In this document: piece by piece, positions 34,858-43,938 of the stretch
Layout: every line of letters starts with the position of its first letter
How positions within the stretch are numbered: the first letter of the stretch is position 1
Source of the DNA: Thermoanaerobacter pseudethanolicus ATCC 33223
GTDB lineage: Bacteria > Bacillota > Thermoanaerobacteria > Thermoanaerobacterales > Thermoanaerobacteraceae
Reading direction: 5' to 3'
Length of the DNA: 64,000 nucleotides
NCBI RefSeq assembly: GCF_000019085.1
Contig: NC_010321.1
Coordinates: 1,000,501-1,064,500 of the forward strand
Program-made: the position numbers and the translations under genes
The notes under the pieces: generated by a model
What the model saw: the letters and a program-made list of their open reading frames with translations, nothing else
The model's database searches: none
Told to the model about the DNA's origin: nothing

Positions 34858-36213
34858 TTATAATAAAAATATTGTCACAAAATATGCTGCTATAAGACCT
34901 GCTATTGCAGGTACCATGTTTTTTTTAGCGATTTTTTCGGCTTCTACGTCTATTACTGTAGAAACAGCTACGGTACTCCAAGGTATTATTGTACCACCTC
35001 CTGTCCATATTGCGGCTATCTGCCCTATAGAAGCTAAAATTGCCGGGTTTAGATTTAAAGTTGAAGAAATTGTTTTAGCAATAGCACCTATTAAAGGAAG
35101 GCCTGAGAATCCAGAACCAGATAAACCAGTCAGAACTCCTAATGAAAATTCTAATAAAGAAACAGTGTACTTATTTAATGGAATGTGCTGAGATAAATAC
35201 ATTCCTAAATCTACAAGATATCCTTTTGCATGAGGACTTATAACTTCCTTTGCCATGCTTGTTTCTCCAAGGAGAAAAAAAGCGCTGATGACTATAATTG
35301 GGGAAAAGGTTCTCATTCCAGTTATAAAACCTTCTCTTAAATATTCGCGGGTTTTGTCTAAAAAATTTTTTTGTACTATTGTAGAGGCAATTAAAACTAT
35401 TATAGATGTTCCTCCTATCAAAGCAGTGGCCGCGTTAGAGTGAATTCTAAATAAGAGCATCAGAATTATATCCAAAATAAAAAGTACTACTGCGATTATT
35501 GAAACCACAAAACTACTAAAAGGAGGAGAAGGTTTGTCAATGCTATTAACATCTAAATGATTGTTTTGCTGTTGTATTTTACTTTGCTGCAATGTGCTAA
35601 AATAAAGTATAAGAATGCTTACAGTTGAGGCTGTAGCCCAAATAGGTAAGCTTGTCAATATCAATGTATGAATTGGTATACCTGCTGCCCTGGCTGTTAT
35701 AGAGGGAGCTCCTTGTATGAAAAAGTCACTTGACAATGCTACCCCAAAGCCAAAAATTGAAACAATAGAGGCAAGACTTATTTTGTTAATACCCGATTTT
35801 AAAGCGGGATTGATGAGGACTGTGCCGAGTAAGCCCACTGCAGGTGCAGGCCATATAAAAAATGATAAAAACATCGTTAAAAAGCCGATTATCCAAAAAG
35901 AAAAAGTAGGAGTTTTTAAATATTTTATAAAAGGTTTTGTTATGATTATATCTGCGCCTATGTCATCTAAAGCTTTTGACATAGATATTATAAGAGATAT
36001 TATTACTATGATTTGCCACAGCCTTTTTCCTGACACAAAAATTGCAGTGTAGAGTATTTGAACGGCTTTTAAGATATTTCCAGTTGATAGAAATCCAATT
36101 AAAAATATTGCTAATATTATGGGTAGAATTATATCTTTTCTCATTAAAAGTAAAATCAATATAATTAAAATCATTATTAGATATGCTATGTGGGATGCAG
36201 TCAAGGTAACCAT
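34858..36213 (-). CDS. Permease, ion-transporter superfamily (GntP/DcuC-like)
   Basis: About 451 residues with twelve or so helices and two Gly-rich loops, GFGVALSSDFFIQGAPS and LTGLSGSGFSGLPL, in symmetrical places. This is typical of carriers in the GntP/CitM/DcuC group. The substrate, probably an organic acid or gluconate-like compound, cannot be read from sequence. The ATG at 36213 follows GAGAGGTG; the upstream TTG is unlikely. Confidence 0.8.
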   Translation of the reverse strand: MVTLTASHIAYLIMILIILILLLMRKDIILPIILAIFLIGFLSTGNILKAVQILYTAIFVSGKRLWQIIVIISLIISMSKALDDIGADIIITKPFIKYLKTPTFSFWIIGFLTMFLSFFIWPAPAVGLLGTVLINPALKSGINKISLASIVSIFGFGVALSSDFFIQGAPSITARAAGIPIHTLILTSLPIWATASTVSILILYFSTLQQSKIQQQNNHLDVNSIDKPSPPFSSFVVSIIAVVLFILDIILMLLFRIHSNAATALIGGTSIIVLIASTIVQKNFLDKTREYLREGFITGMRTFSPIIVISAFFLLGETSMAKEVISPHAKGYLVDLGMYLSQHIPLNKYTVSLLEFSLGVLTGLSGSGFSGLPLIGAIAKTISSTLNLNPAILASIGQIAAIWTGGGTIIPWSTVAVSTVIDVEAEKIAKKNMVPAIAGLIAAYFVTIFLL

Positions 36214-36309
36214 TTCAACACCTCTCAATATTTTTCATAGTTTTATGATAGCTATATTTTGAGTTTTTATACCTTTTATAAAGTGGTATAATTGTTATGA
36301 GGTGTTATA

Positions 36310-36576
36310 ATGAACAAGATTGCAATGATTGCTTTATTAACTTTAAATGTATTTTCTTTTGTTTTAATGGGTATTGATAAATATAAAGCGATGCATAAAC
36401 TTTGGAGAATAAGTGAAAAGACCTTTTTCTTTTTAGCACTATTTGGTGGTTCAATAGGCGTATGGATTGGCATGTGTTTTTTTAGACATAAGACAAGACA
36501 TAAATTATTTGTATTTGGCATACCGATGATTATTCTTTGTCAAATTGTTTTAGTTGCTGTCATAAAATACTGGTAA
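36310..36576 (+). CDS. DUF1294 membrane protein
   Basis: 88 residues with three hydrophobic segments. The pattern MGIDKYKA, RISEKTFFFLALFGGSIG, then FRHKTRHKLF is the DUF1294 signature. Function unknown. GAGGTG precedes the start. Confidence 0.88.
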   Translation: MNKIAMIALLTLNVFSFVLMGIDKYKAMHKLWRISEKTFFFLALFGGSIGVWIGMCFFRHKTRHKLFVFGIPMIILCQIVLVAVIKYW

Positions 36577-36597
36577 AATAGTGCATATAATAAAAAC

Positions 36598-36664
36598 TTT
36601 TAAGGGTCTGTGCAAAATGTCAGCATATTATTCACCTACTAGCTTTTGACACACACCTTTTAAG
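36598..36664. repeat. Short inverted-repeat remnant, possibly IS ends
   Basis: AAGGGTCTGTGCAAAA at the left and its near-reverse TTTTGACACACACCTT at the right bound about 35 nt. The ends look like insertion-sequence termini that have lost the transposase. Confidence 0.4.
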
Positions 36665-36736
36665 GAAAATTGTTTTTTTATAAGAGTTTATTTGCTATAA
36701 TATAGTTGAGAAATTAACAAATAGGAGGGGACATCG

Positions 36737-37915
36737 ATGAAAGCAATGACTATAAAACCAGGAGTAAGTAAAATTGGCGCAGTACATTGGGAAAGAAGAT
36801 TATTCGACTCTTTAATACCCCTGCCAGATGGTACGAGTTATAATGCCTATTTGGTAGAAGGAAAGGATAAAATAGCCCTTTTAGATACTGTAGATCCGAT
36901 GACTTCAGAGATTTTGATGGAACAGTTAAAGGATGTAGAAAAAATTGATTATATAATAGCACATCATGCCGAGCAAGACCATTCAGGATGTATTCCTTTA
37001 GTCCTTGAGAAATATAAAGAGGCTAAGGTGATATGTACCCCTAAAGCAAAAACTTATTTGATGGATTTACTTTTAATACCTGAAGACAAATTTATTACTG
37101 TAGAAGACGGTGAAACTTTAGATTTAGGAGGAAAGACGTTAAAATTCATACATGCCCCGTGGGTACATTGGCCAGAAACAATGTTTACTTACCTTGTAGA
37201 AGATAAAATCCTTTTTACGTGTGACTTTTTAGGTTCCCATCTTGCAACTTCTGAACTTTATGCAACAGATGAGTGCAAAGTGTATGAGGCAGCAAAAAGA
37301 TACTATGCAGAAATAATGATGCCTTTTAGAAACTTTATAGAAAAGGACTTAGAAAAAATAAAAGATTTGGATATAGATATAATTGCTCCTAGTCATGGTC
37401 CTGTGTACAATAACCCTAAATTTATCTTAGATGCTTATAATGAATGGGTTTATGCAAAACCTAAAAATATAGTCGTAATACCTTATTCTACCATGCACGG
37501 CAGTGTGAAAAAAATGGTGGAATACCTACAGACTGTTCTTGTGGCAAAGGGCGTCATTGTAAAGCCTTTTGATTTGTCTGTTACAGATATAGGTGAATTG
37601 GCTATGGCATTAGTGGATGCTGCTACAATAGTTATAGGTACTCCAACAGTACTTACAGGTGCTCATCCAATGGTGGTTTATGCTACTTATTTGGCCAATG
37701 CTTTAAAGCCGAAGACAAAGTTTGTTTCAATTATAGGCTCTTATAATTGGGGTAGCAGGGCACAAGATCAGCTTTCTCAAATGATTACCAATTTAAAAGT
37801 AGAGGTTATTTCACCAGTTTTCATAAAAGGATTCCCAAAAGAAGAAGACTTTAAGGCTCTTGATAAGTTAGCTGAAGAAATAGTGAAAAAACATGAAGAG
37901 GCTGGAATTTTATAA
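36737..37915 (+). CDS. Flavodiiron protein (FprA-type A flavoprotein)
   Basis: 392 residues: an N-terminal metallo-beta-lactamase-like diiron domain with HHAEQDHSG, then a flavodoxin domain from about residue 250 (IPYSTMHGS). These cytoplasmic enzymes reduce oxygen to water (or NO) in anaerobes using reduced rubredoxin. No rubredoxin gene is adjacent. AGGAGGGG gives a strong ribosome site. Confidence 0.95.
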   Translation: MKAMTIKPGVSKIGAVHWERRLFDSLIPLPDGTSYNAYLVEGKDKIALLDTVDPMTSEILMEQLKDVEKIDYIIAHHAEQDHSGCIPLVLEKYKEAKVICTPKAKTYLMDLLLIPEDKFITVEDGETLDLGGKTLKFIHAPWVHWPETMFTYLVEDKILFTCDFLGSHLATSELYATDECKVYEAAKRYYAEIMMPFRNFIEKDLEKIKDLDIDIIAPSHGPVYNNPKFILDAYNEWVYAKPKNIVVIPYSTMHGSVKKMVEYLQTVLVAKGVIVKPFDLSVTDIGELAMALVDAATIVIGTPTVLTGAHPMVVYATYLANALKPKTKFVSIIGSYNWGSRAQDQLSQMITNLKVEVISPVFIKGFPKEEDFKALDKLAEEIVKKHEEAGIL

Positions 37916-37919
37916 TTTA

Positions 37920-37951
37920 AAAGCACTCGTGATTAGTGCGAGTGCTTTTTT
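37920..37951. terminator. Bidirectional terminator between convergent genes
   Basis: AAGCACTCG pairs with CGAGTGCTT, flanked by A and T runs. Its right arm runs into the last codons of the convergent arsenate reductase gene. Confidence 0.85.
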
Positions 37952-38370
37952 ATGTCTTCTATCAAATTTTTTACATTTTCTTTGATTATATCTCTTATTT
38001 CACGAAATTTATTTAAAACTTCTTCTTCTGTGCCTGTTGCTCTTGCAGGGTCTTCTAAGTCCCAATGGAGGCTTTTTATTGAAGGAGGCAAAGCAGGACA
38101 TTTATCTCTTGCATCACCACATAAAGTTATCACATAATCTGCTTTAAAAAGGATATTTTCATCCAATAAATCGGAAGTTTGATTGCTTAGGTCAATTCCT
38201 ATTTCCTTCATAACTTGTACAGCTTTTGGGTTTAAACCGTGAGCTTCTACACCACCACTATATACTTCAAAATCATCTTTTCCATAATATTTGCCAAAAC
38301 CTTCTGCCATTTGACTTCTACAGGAATTGCCAGTGCATATAAAATATAAAATTTTTTTATTTTTTGACAC
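37933..38370 (-). CDS. arsC: Arsenate reductase, thioredoxin-coupled (low-MW phosphatase fold)
   Basis: 145 residues. The phosphate loop [13 protein letters not shown] at the N-terminus, followed by the Cys pair in [14 protein letters not shown], is the redox triad of Staphylococcus/Bacillus-type ArsC. It reduces arsenate to arsenite. No arsenite exporter or ArsR regulator is adjacent, so it may also act as a general phosphatase. Confidence 0.9.
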   Translation of the reverse strand: MSKNKKILYFICTGNSCRSQMAEGFGKYYGKDDFEVYSGGVEAHGLNPKAVQVMKEIGIDLSNQTSDLLDENILFKADYVITLCGDARDKCPALPPSIKSLHWDLEDPARATGTEEEVLNKFREIRDIIKENVKNLIEDIKKHSH

Positions 38371-38494
38371 GTAACATCCCCCTTTTTTGTTTATTCACAA
38401 ATTATTATAGATGATTGTAGATTATAAAACAATCCGCTTTTTGTTAAGAATATGTTAAATTCTTTTGAGTAAAATAAAGTAGAGGTGATGTTTA

Positions 38495-38803
38495 ATGTTG
38501 AATTATCCATACGGGCAAAATTCCATAGCGCCTGGTATAATTGTTACACCAGACAATGGAAATGCAAATTTAAAAGTACCGACAGATACATTTAGTATAT
38601 ATGTAAATGGGGAATATGTGGGAGAAAAAATCCTTATTGCACAAGGAGATTTAGGGGAAAACTCTGTAAAAGAGTACCTTATGAATCAAGGTTTTACGGA
38701 TTTTAGCTATACAACTGATGGGAAAAATATTTATATAGACACATATGAAGAAAATGCTAAAAATATGATAAATTATTTAAAAGTGTATTTAAGAATAAGG
38801 TAA
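38495..38803 (+). CDS. Conserved hypothetical protein
   Basis: 102 residues, soluble, no motif that I recognise. The first 25 residues are Pro/Asn/Gly-rich (YPYGQNSIAPGIIVTPDNG), and the rest looks like a small alpha/beta domain. GTAGAGGTGAT precedes the start. It is single-gene, with its own terminators. Confidence 0.75.
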   Translation: MLNYPYGQNSIAPGIIVTPDNGNANLKVPTDTFSIYVNGEYVGEKILIAQGDLGENSVKEYLMNQGFTDFSYTTDGKNIYIDTYEENAKNMINYLKVYLRIR

Positions 38804-38829
38804 AAGGGACTAAAATGGGTCCCTTTTTA
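38803..38829 (+). terminator. Rho-independent terminator
   Basis: AAAAGGGAC/GTCCCTTTTT stem and tail, directly at the stop codon of the hypothetical gene. A second stem, AGCAGGG/CCCTGCT with TTTT, lies at 38884-38906. Confidence 0.85.
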
Positions 38830-39020
38830 AATTTTGTTATATTGCAGATAAAAACAAGGAAAAATAATAGTGTAAAGGTATTAAGCAGGGTTTTTCCCTG
38901 CTTTTTAAATGAAAGCATGTGAATTTCGTCATTTAAAATTTTAAAATGTGTGATATAATTATATAACACCCTCAAGTAAAAAATATCACATAACAATAAT
39001 TATTATTAAGGAGGATTTAT

Positions 39021-39917
39021 ATGAAGGTAGGTTTAATTGGATTAGGACGAATGGGATTTAATCTTGCTTTAAATATGAGAGACCATGGGCATGAGGTAGT
39101 GGTATATAACAGGTCACCTGAGAAAATAAAAGAGGCTGAAAAGGAAGGAATAAAAGGAGCTTATACAATTGAAGATTTAGTAAAAAACCTTGAAAGAAGA
39201 AGAATAATATGGCTTATGGTACCTGCAGGAGACCCTGTTGACGAAATGATAGAAAAATTAGTTCCCTTGCTTGAAGAACATGACATCATAATAGACGGCG
39301 GCAATTCCTACTATAAAGATACTTTAAGAAGGTATGAGATGCTTAAAGAAAAGGGAATTGATTTTGTAGATGTTGGAACAAGCGGAGGAATTGAAGGAGC
39401 AAGGCATGGGGCTTGTACCATGATAGGAGCAGAAGATGAGGTCTTTAAATATATTGAACCTCTAATTAGGGATATAAGTGCGGAAAACGGTTATTTACAT
39501 ACAGGAAAAAACGGTTCAGGACATTTTGCAAAAATGGTTCATAACGGCATAGAATACGGAATGATGCAGGCTATAGGAGAGGGTTTTGAAGTTTTAGAGA
39601 AGAGTCAGTTTGATTTTGATTTAAAAGAAGTGGCTAGAGTTTGGAGCCATGGCTCAGTAATTCGCGGATGGCTTATGGAGCTTATGGAAAAAGCTTTTGA
39701 AAAAGACCCTAAATTATCTGGGATAAAAGGAATAATGCACTCTTCTGGAGAAGGACTCTGGACGGTAGAAGAAGCTTTAAACCTCAAAGTGCCAGTGCCT
39801 GTAATTGCACAGTCTTTATTTATGAGATATCGTTCAGAGCAAGAAGATACCTTTGCAGGAAAGGTTGTAGCTGCTTTGAGAAATGAGTTTGGAGGACATG
39901 CGGTGGAAAAGAATTAA
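39021..39917 (+). CDS. gnd: 6-phosphogluconate dehydrogenase, decarboxylating
   Basis: 298 residues, the short class (YqeC/GndA-like, about 300 residues, usually NAD-linked). NAD site GLGRMGFNLA, substrate motif in DVGTSGGIEGARHG, catalytic Lys in GHFAKMVHNGIEYG. It oxidises 6-phosphogluconate to ribulose-5-phosphate. zwf follows 15 nt later. Strong AAGGAGG site. Confidence 0.95.
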   Translation: MKVGLIGLGRMGFNLALNMRDHGHEVVVYNRSPEKIKEAEKEGIKGAYTIEDLVKNLERRRIIWLMVPAGDPVDEMIEKLVPLLEEHDIIIDGGNSYYKDTLRRYEMLKEKGIDFVDVGTSGGIEGARHGACTMIGAEDEVFKYIEPLIRDISAENGYLHTGKNGSGHFAKMVHNGIEYGMMQAIGEGFEVLEKSQFDFDLKEVARVWSHGSVIRGWLMELMEKAFEKDPKLSGIKGIMHSSGEGLWTVEEALNLKVPVPVIAQSLFMRYRSEQEDTFAGKVVAALRNEFGGHAVEKN

Positions 39918-39932
39918 CACGAGGTGGTTTAT

Positions 39933-41390
39933 ATGGTTAAAAATAATATATCTAATATAATGGTTATATTTGGCGGGACAGGGGATTTAACTCACAGAAA
40001 ACTTATACCTGCTTTGTACAATTTGAAATACCAAAAAATTCTTCCTGAAAATTTTGCTATTGTATCCATAGGAAGGAGAGATAGAACAGAAGAACAATAT
40101 AGAAACGAAGTATTAGAGTCAATTAAAAATTATTCGAGATTTGACATTGATGAGAAAGTTTGGCAAAATTTAAGTGAGAGGATATTTTATAAAAGGTTTG
40201 ATTTTGTATACGATAATGGATATATAGAGCTAAGTTCTTTTTTAAAGGACCTCGATGAAGAATATAATACAAAAGGCAATAGGATATATTATCTTGCAGT
40301 AGCTCCAGAATATTTTGGTATAATTGTTGAAAAACTTTATAGGCACGGCATGGTAAATAATGAGACCTCTTGGCAAAGAGTGGTTATAGAAAAACCTTTT
40401 GGAGAAAACTTGGAATCGGCGCGGAAATTAAATAAAATGATAACTGATGTTTTTACAGAGAGAAATACCTATAGGATAGATCATTATCTGGGAAAAGAAA
40501 TGCTTCAAAATATAATGGTAATTAGATTTGCTAATGTATTTTTTGAGCCCGTATGGAACAGAAGGTATATTGATAATGTTCAGATTTCTTCAAGTGAAAC
40601 AGTCGGAATAGAAAATCGCGGTGGATATTATGAAAAAGCTGGGGCCTTACGAGATATGGTACAAAATCACATGATGCAACTTCTAACTTTAACGGCAATG
40701 GAACCGCCTGTAAATCTCGATACAGAGTCTATAAGAGATGAGAAGGTAAAAGTTCTGAAGTCTTTAGAGATATTTACTCGCGAGGCTGTTGAGAAAAATG
40801 TTGTGAGAGGGCAATATGTAGGATATAGACAAGAAGACAAAGTTTCCCCTACTTCTAATACAGAGACATTTGTAGCTTTGAAAGTGCATGTGGAAAATTT
40901 TCGCTGGGCAGGAGTACCTTTCTACATTCGCACAGGCAAAAGAATGCCGGAAAAGTCTACACAAATTGTAATACAGTTCAAACCGTTGCCAGGAATCTTG
41001 TATTTTAAAGAATATAAAAATTTATTGCCAAATTTATTAGTTATAAAAATTCAACCTGAGGAAGGTGTAAAGCTTCAATTTAATGCAAAAGTTCCTGGGG
41101 CAGGAGATATCACCATACAACCTGTAGATATGGATTTTTGTCAAAATTGCCAGATTTCTAGTAATTCTCCAGAAGCTTATGAAAGACTTCTTTACGATGT
41201 CATGAGAGGAGATTCTACTTTATTTACGCGATGGGATGAGGTAGAATATTCTTGGAAGTTTGTAGATGCTATTGCTGAAGCATGGAAAGACAAAACGCCT
41301 GACTTTCCTAATTATCAACCGGGGACATGGGGACCTAAAGAAGCAAGTGAGCTGTTACTAAGGGACAATAGAATGTGGTGGAATGTATAA
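39933..41390 (+). CDS. zwf: Glucose-6-phosphate 1-dehydrogenase
   Basis: About 485 residues, normal length. Coenzyme site GGTGDLTHRKL, catalytic motif RIDHYLGKE. The GTG at 39924 is part of the ribosome site GAGGTGG, so the ATG at 39933 is the start. With gnd it makes the oxidative pentose phosphate branch. No 6-phosphogluconolactonase gene lies between or beside them. Confidence 0.96.
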   Translation: MVKNNISNIMVIFGGTGDLTHRKLIPALYNLKYQKILPENFAIVSIGRRDRTEEQYRNEVLESIKNYSRFDIDEKVWQNLSERIFYKRFDFVYDNGYIELSSFLKDLDEEYNTKGNRIYYLAVAPEYFGIIVEKLYRHGMVNNETSWQRVVIEKPFGENLESARKLNKMITDVFTERNTYRIDHYLGKEMLQNIMVIRFANVFFEPVWNRRYIDNVQISSSETVGIENRGGYYEKAGALRDMVQNHMMQLLTLTAMEPPVNLDTESIRDEKVKVLKSLEIFTREAVEKNVVRGQYVGYRQEDKVSPTSNTETFVALKVHVENFRWAGVPFYIRTGKRMPEKSTQIVIQFKPLPGILYFKEYKNLLPNLLVIKIQPEEGVKLQFNAKVPGAGDITIQPVDMDFCQNCQISSNSPEAYERLLYDVMRGDSTLFTRWDEVEYSWKFVDAIAEAWKDKTPDFPNYQPGTWGPKEASELLLRDNRMWWNV

Positions 41391-41408
41391 AAAAAGGGGG
41401 TAAATTAA

Positions 41409-42026
41409 ATGAAAATATACGATATTTCGATGGAAATTCACGAAAATATGACTGTTTACAAAAATAAAAAAGAAAAAAGGCCTAAACATACTATTACCGT
41501 TGATAGTGGCGATGTGAGAGAGTCCCGTATTAGCATGGACATGCATACAGGAGCGCATATTGATGCTCCTCTACACATGATTAGGGGAGGAGATACAGTA
41601 GAAAATATAGACCTCAATAAGGTTATAACTAAATGTAAAGTATTTGACTTTACAAATATATCTGATAAAATAACATCGGAAGACCTTGCAAGTAAAGACA
41701 TTCAAAAAGGAGATTTTATAATATTTAAAACAAGAAATTCTTTTAGAGAGGATTTCGATTTTGAATTTGTCTATTTAGATAAAAGCGGTGCCCAGTTTTT
41801 AAAAGAAAAAGGTGTAATTGGTGTAGGTATTGATGCATTAGGAATTGAGAGAAATCAGCCAGAGCATGAAACTCACAAGATTCTTTTAGGAGCAGGTATA
41901 GTTATTCTTGAGGGACTACGGTTAAAAGATGTAGAAGAAGGAGAATATTTCTTATATGCTGCGCCTTTAAAAATTAGAGGTGCCGAAGCCTCCCCTACAA
42001 GAGCTGTTTTGATAAAGGAAGAGTAA
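41409..42026 (+). CDS. Cyclase-family metal hydrolase (kynurenine formamidase-like)
   Basis: 205 residues. The metal motif HTGAHIDAPLHM matches the H-x-G-x-H-x-D-x-P-x-H signature of the cyclase family. The C-terminal His/Glu ligands are in QPEHETHKILL and LEGLRL. Members hydrolyse N-formylkynurenine, polyketide or isatin-type amides; the substrate here is not known. It is behind zwf by 18 nt. Confidence 0.88.
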   Translation: MKIYDISMEIHENMTVYKNKKEKRPKHTITVDSGDVRESRISMDMHTGAHIDAPLHMIRGGDTVENIDLNKVITKCKVFDFTNISDKITSEDLASKDIQKGDFIIFKTRNSFREDFDFEFVYLDKSGAQFLKEKGVIGVGIDALGIERNQPEHETHKILLGAGIVILEGLRLKDVEEGEYFLYAAPLKIRGAEASPTRAVLIKEE

Positions 42027-42032
42027 AAAATC

Positions 42033-42272
42033 ATGAAGTTAAAATGGTCTAAGGGCAAAAATTTTGTTTTTGGAAAAATCTCATATGATGAAGAAAATAC
42101 AGATGAATATATAGAGCTTTTATTTGAAAAATTCGGCAAAGAATTTTTTGAAGAAGTATATTTAGAGTATCAAAAAGGTACGACTATTGACGTAGCTTTT
42201 AAAGAGGTGCTAATCAAGCATAATAAGCTAAAACCCTTAAATATAAAAAAATTGAAAATAAAAAAGCAATAA
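42033..42272 (+). CDS. Small hypothetical protein
   Basis: 79 residues, charged, predicted helical in the middle, with a Lys-rich end. It starts 6 nt after the cyclase gene (ribosome site GGAAGAG inside that gene), so it is cotranscribed. I do not recognise a family. Confidence 0.65.
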   Translation: MKLKWSKGKNFVFGKISYDEENTDEYIELLFEKFGKEFFEEVYLEYQKGTTIDVAFKEVLIKHNKLKPLNIKKLKIKKQ

Positions 42273-42310
42273 GTCAGATTTACTGGCTTGTTGTTCTATT
42301 GCATTTTTAT
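42257..42310 (+). terminator. Probable terminator
   Basis: GCAATA...TATTGC with an inner AAGTCAG/CTGGCTT stem, followed by ATTTTTA. Confidence 0.6.
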
Positions 42311-42362
42311 AGGGCTAAAGGTACAATATAGTTAAGAAAACTTTTACGTAAGGGGATTTTGT

Positions 42363-43031
42363 ATGAGAGAATACAGTGTATTTGATATTATGGGGCCTGT
42401 GATGATTGGACCCAGCAGTTCTCATACAGCAGGGGCCGCAAGGCTTGCGAAAATTGCTCGTGAAATTGTGGAAGAAGATATATCAGAAGTGGAATTTGTA
42501 TTGTATGAATCTTTTGCCCGTACATATAGGGGACATGGTACGGATAAGGCTCTTGTGGCAGGGATATTAGGTTTTGACCCAGATGATGAGAAACTGCCTC
42601 ATTCTTTTGAAATAGCAAGACAGCAAGGGATAAAGTTTAAATTTACTGAAAGTGACGAAGAATCACCACATCCCAATACTGTAAAAATGATAATAACAGG
42701 TAAAAGTGGACAGAAAAACAGCATTTTAGGATGTTCTATTGGTGGAGGAAATGTGCTTTTAAAAGAGATAAATGGCATAGAGGTAGAGTTTACTGGTGAA
42801 TATGAAACGTTGATTACAAATCACATAGATAGACCAGGGATAGTGGCAAATGTCACTAAAATTTTTGCAGATTACAAAATAAATATAGCTTTTATGAGAG
42901 TGTACAGGCATTCAAAAGGTGACAAAGCTATTATGGTCATAGAATCAGACCAAAAAATACCTGATGTTGCAAAAGAAACCATAAAAAACATTGATGGAAT
43001 TTTAAATGCCATAATAATAAATCCTATGTAA
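42363..43031 (+). CDS. sdaAB: L-serine dehydratase, iron-sulfur-dependent, beta subunit
   Basis: 222 residues. The substrate motif GPSSSHTAGA is near the N-terminus, and a C-terminal ACT-like domain starts at about 148 (DRPGIVANVTKIF). With the alpha subunit 12 nt downstream it deaminates serine to pyruvate. GTAAGGGGA precedes the start. Confidence 0.95.
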   Translation: MREYSVFDIMGPVMIGPSSSHTAGAARLAKIAREIVEEDISEVEFVLYESFARTYRGHGTDKALVAGILGFDPDDEKLPHSFEIARQQGIKFKFTESDEESPHPNTVKMIITGKSGQKNSILGCSIGGGNVLLKEINGIEVEFTGEYETLITNHIDRPGIVANVTKIFADYKINIAFMRVYRHSKGDKAIMVIESDQKIPDVAKETIKNIDGILNAIIINPM

Positions 43032-43043
43032 TGGAGGTATAAA

Positions 43044-43937
43044 ATGTATCAATTTAATCATGGTTATGAACTATTAGAACTTACAAAAAAATTTAACTTA
43101 CCAATATCGCAAATTGTGGTGCTAGCGGAGCAAGAAAAGACAGGAGAAGACCTTGATACAATTTTTCAAAAGATGAGAAATAACCTCAAAGTAATGAAAG
43201 AAGCTATTAATAAAGGTTTAAATGAAGATTTAAAATCAGTAAGTGGTTTATCAGGTGGAGATGCAAAAAAACTATATGAAAGAATAATCATTGGCAATAC
43301 TCTTTCTTGTGAAACAATGGCAAAAGCTGCTGCTTCTGCTCTTGCAGTGACAGAAGTAAATGCTTCTATGGGTAAAATTGTTGCTGCTCCTACTGCAGGT
43401 TCCAGTGGAGTTATTCCGGGAGCTCTTATTACGGTGGCGAGAAAATTTGGCAAAAGTGATGATGATATGACAAGAGCTCTTTTCACTGCTACCGGCATAG
43501 GTATTATAATAGCTAAAAATGCTACTTTATCTGGAGCTGAGGGGGGATGTCAAGCAGAAGTAGGTTCTGCTTCAGCGATGGCTGCAGCAGCTTTAGTAGA
43601 ACTTATGGGGGGAACACCAGAACAGTGTTTGACGGCAGCTTCTTTTGCTATAATGAATTTGCTAGGGCTTGTATGCGACCCAGTTGCAGGGTTGGTAGAA
43701 ATCCCTTGTGAAAAGAGAAATGCCCTTGGGGCGCTTAATGCTATGATATGCGCTGATTTTGCAATAGCAGGAATGGACAGTGTCATACCCTTTGACGAAG
43801 TGGTAGAAGCTATGTATAAAGTAGGGAAAGCTATACCTTACGCTTTAAGGGAAACTGCAGAAGGGGGACTTGCAAAGACTCCTACAGGGATAAGGCTTAA
43901 GAAAGAGATATTTGAAAAAGTTGAACGGGGGGATTAA
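43044..43937 (+). CDS. sdaAA: L-serine dehydratase, iron-sulfur-dependent, alpha subunit
   Basis: 297 residues. Conserved APTAGSSGVIPG and cluster-ligand Cys in GNTLSCETM, GGCQAEVGSA and LVCDPVAGLVEIPC. It forms the oxygen-sensitive 4Fe-4S enzyme with the beta subunit. The pepF start follows 1 nt after its stop. Confidence 0.95.
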   Translation: MYQFNHGYELLELTKKFNLPISQIVVLAEQEKTGEDLDTIFQKMRNNLKVMKEAINKGLNEDLKSVSGLSGGDAKKLYERIIIGNTLSCETMAKAAASALAVTEVNASMGKIVAAPTAGSSGVIPGALITVARKFGKSDDDMTRALFTATGIGIIIAKNATLSGAEGGCQAEVGSASAMAAAALVELMGGTPEQCLTAASFAIMNLLGLVCDPVAGLVEIPCEKRNALGALNAMICADFAIAGMDSVIPFDEVVEAMYKVGKAIPYALRETAEGGLAKTPTGIRLKKEIFEKVERGD

Positions 43938-43938
43938 A

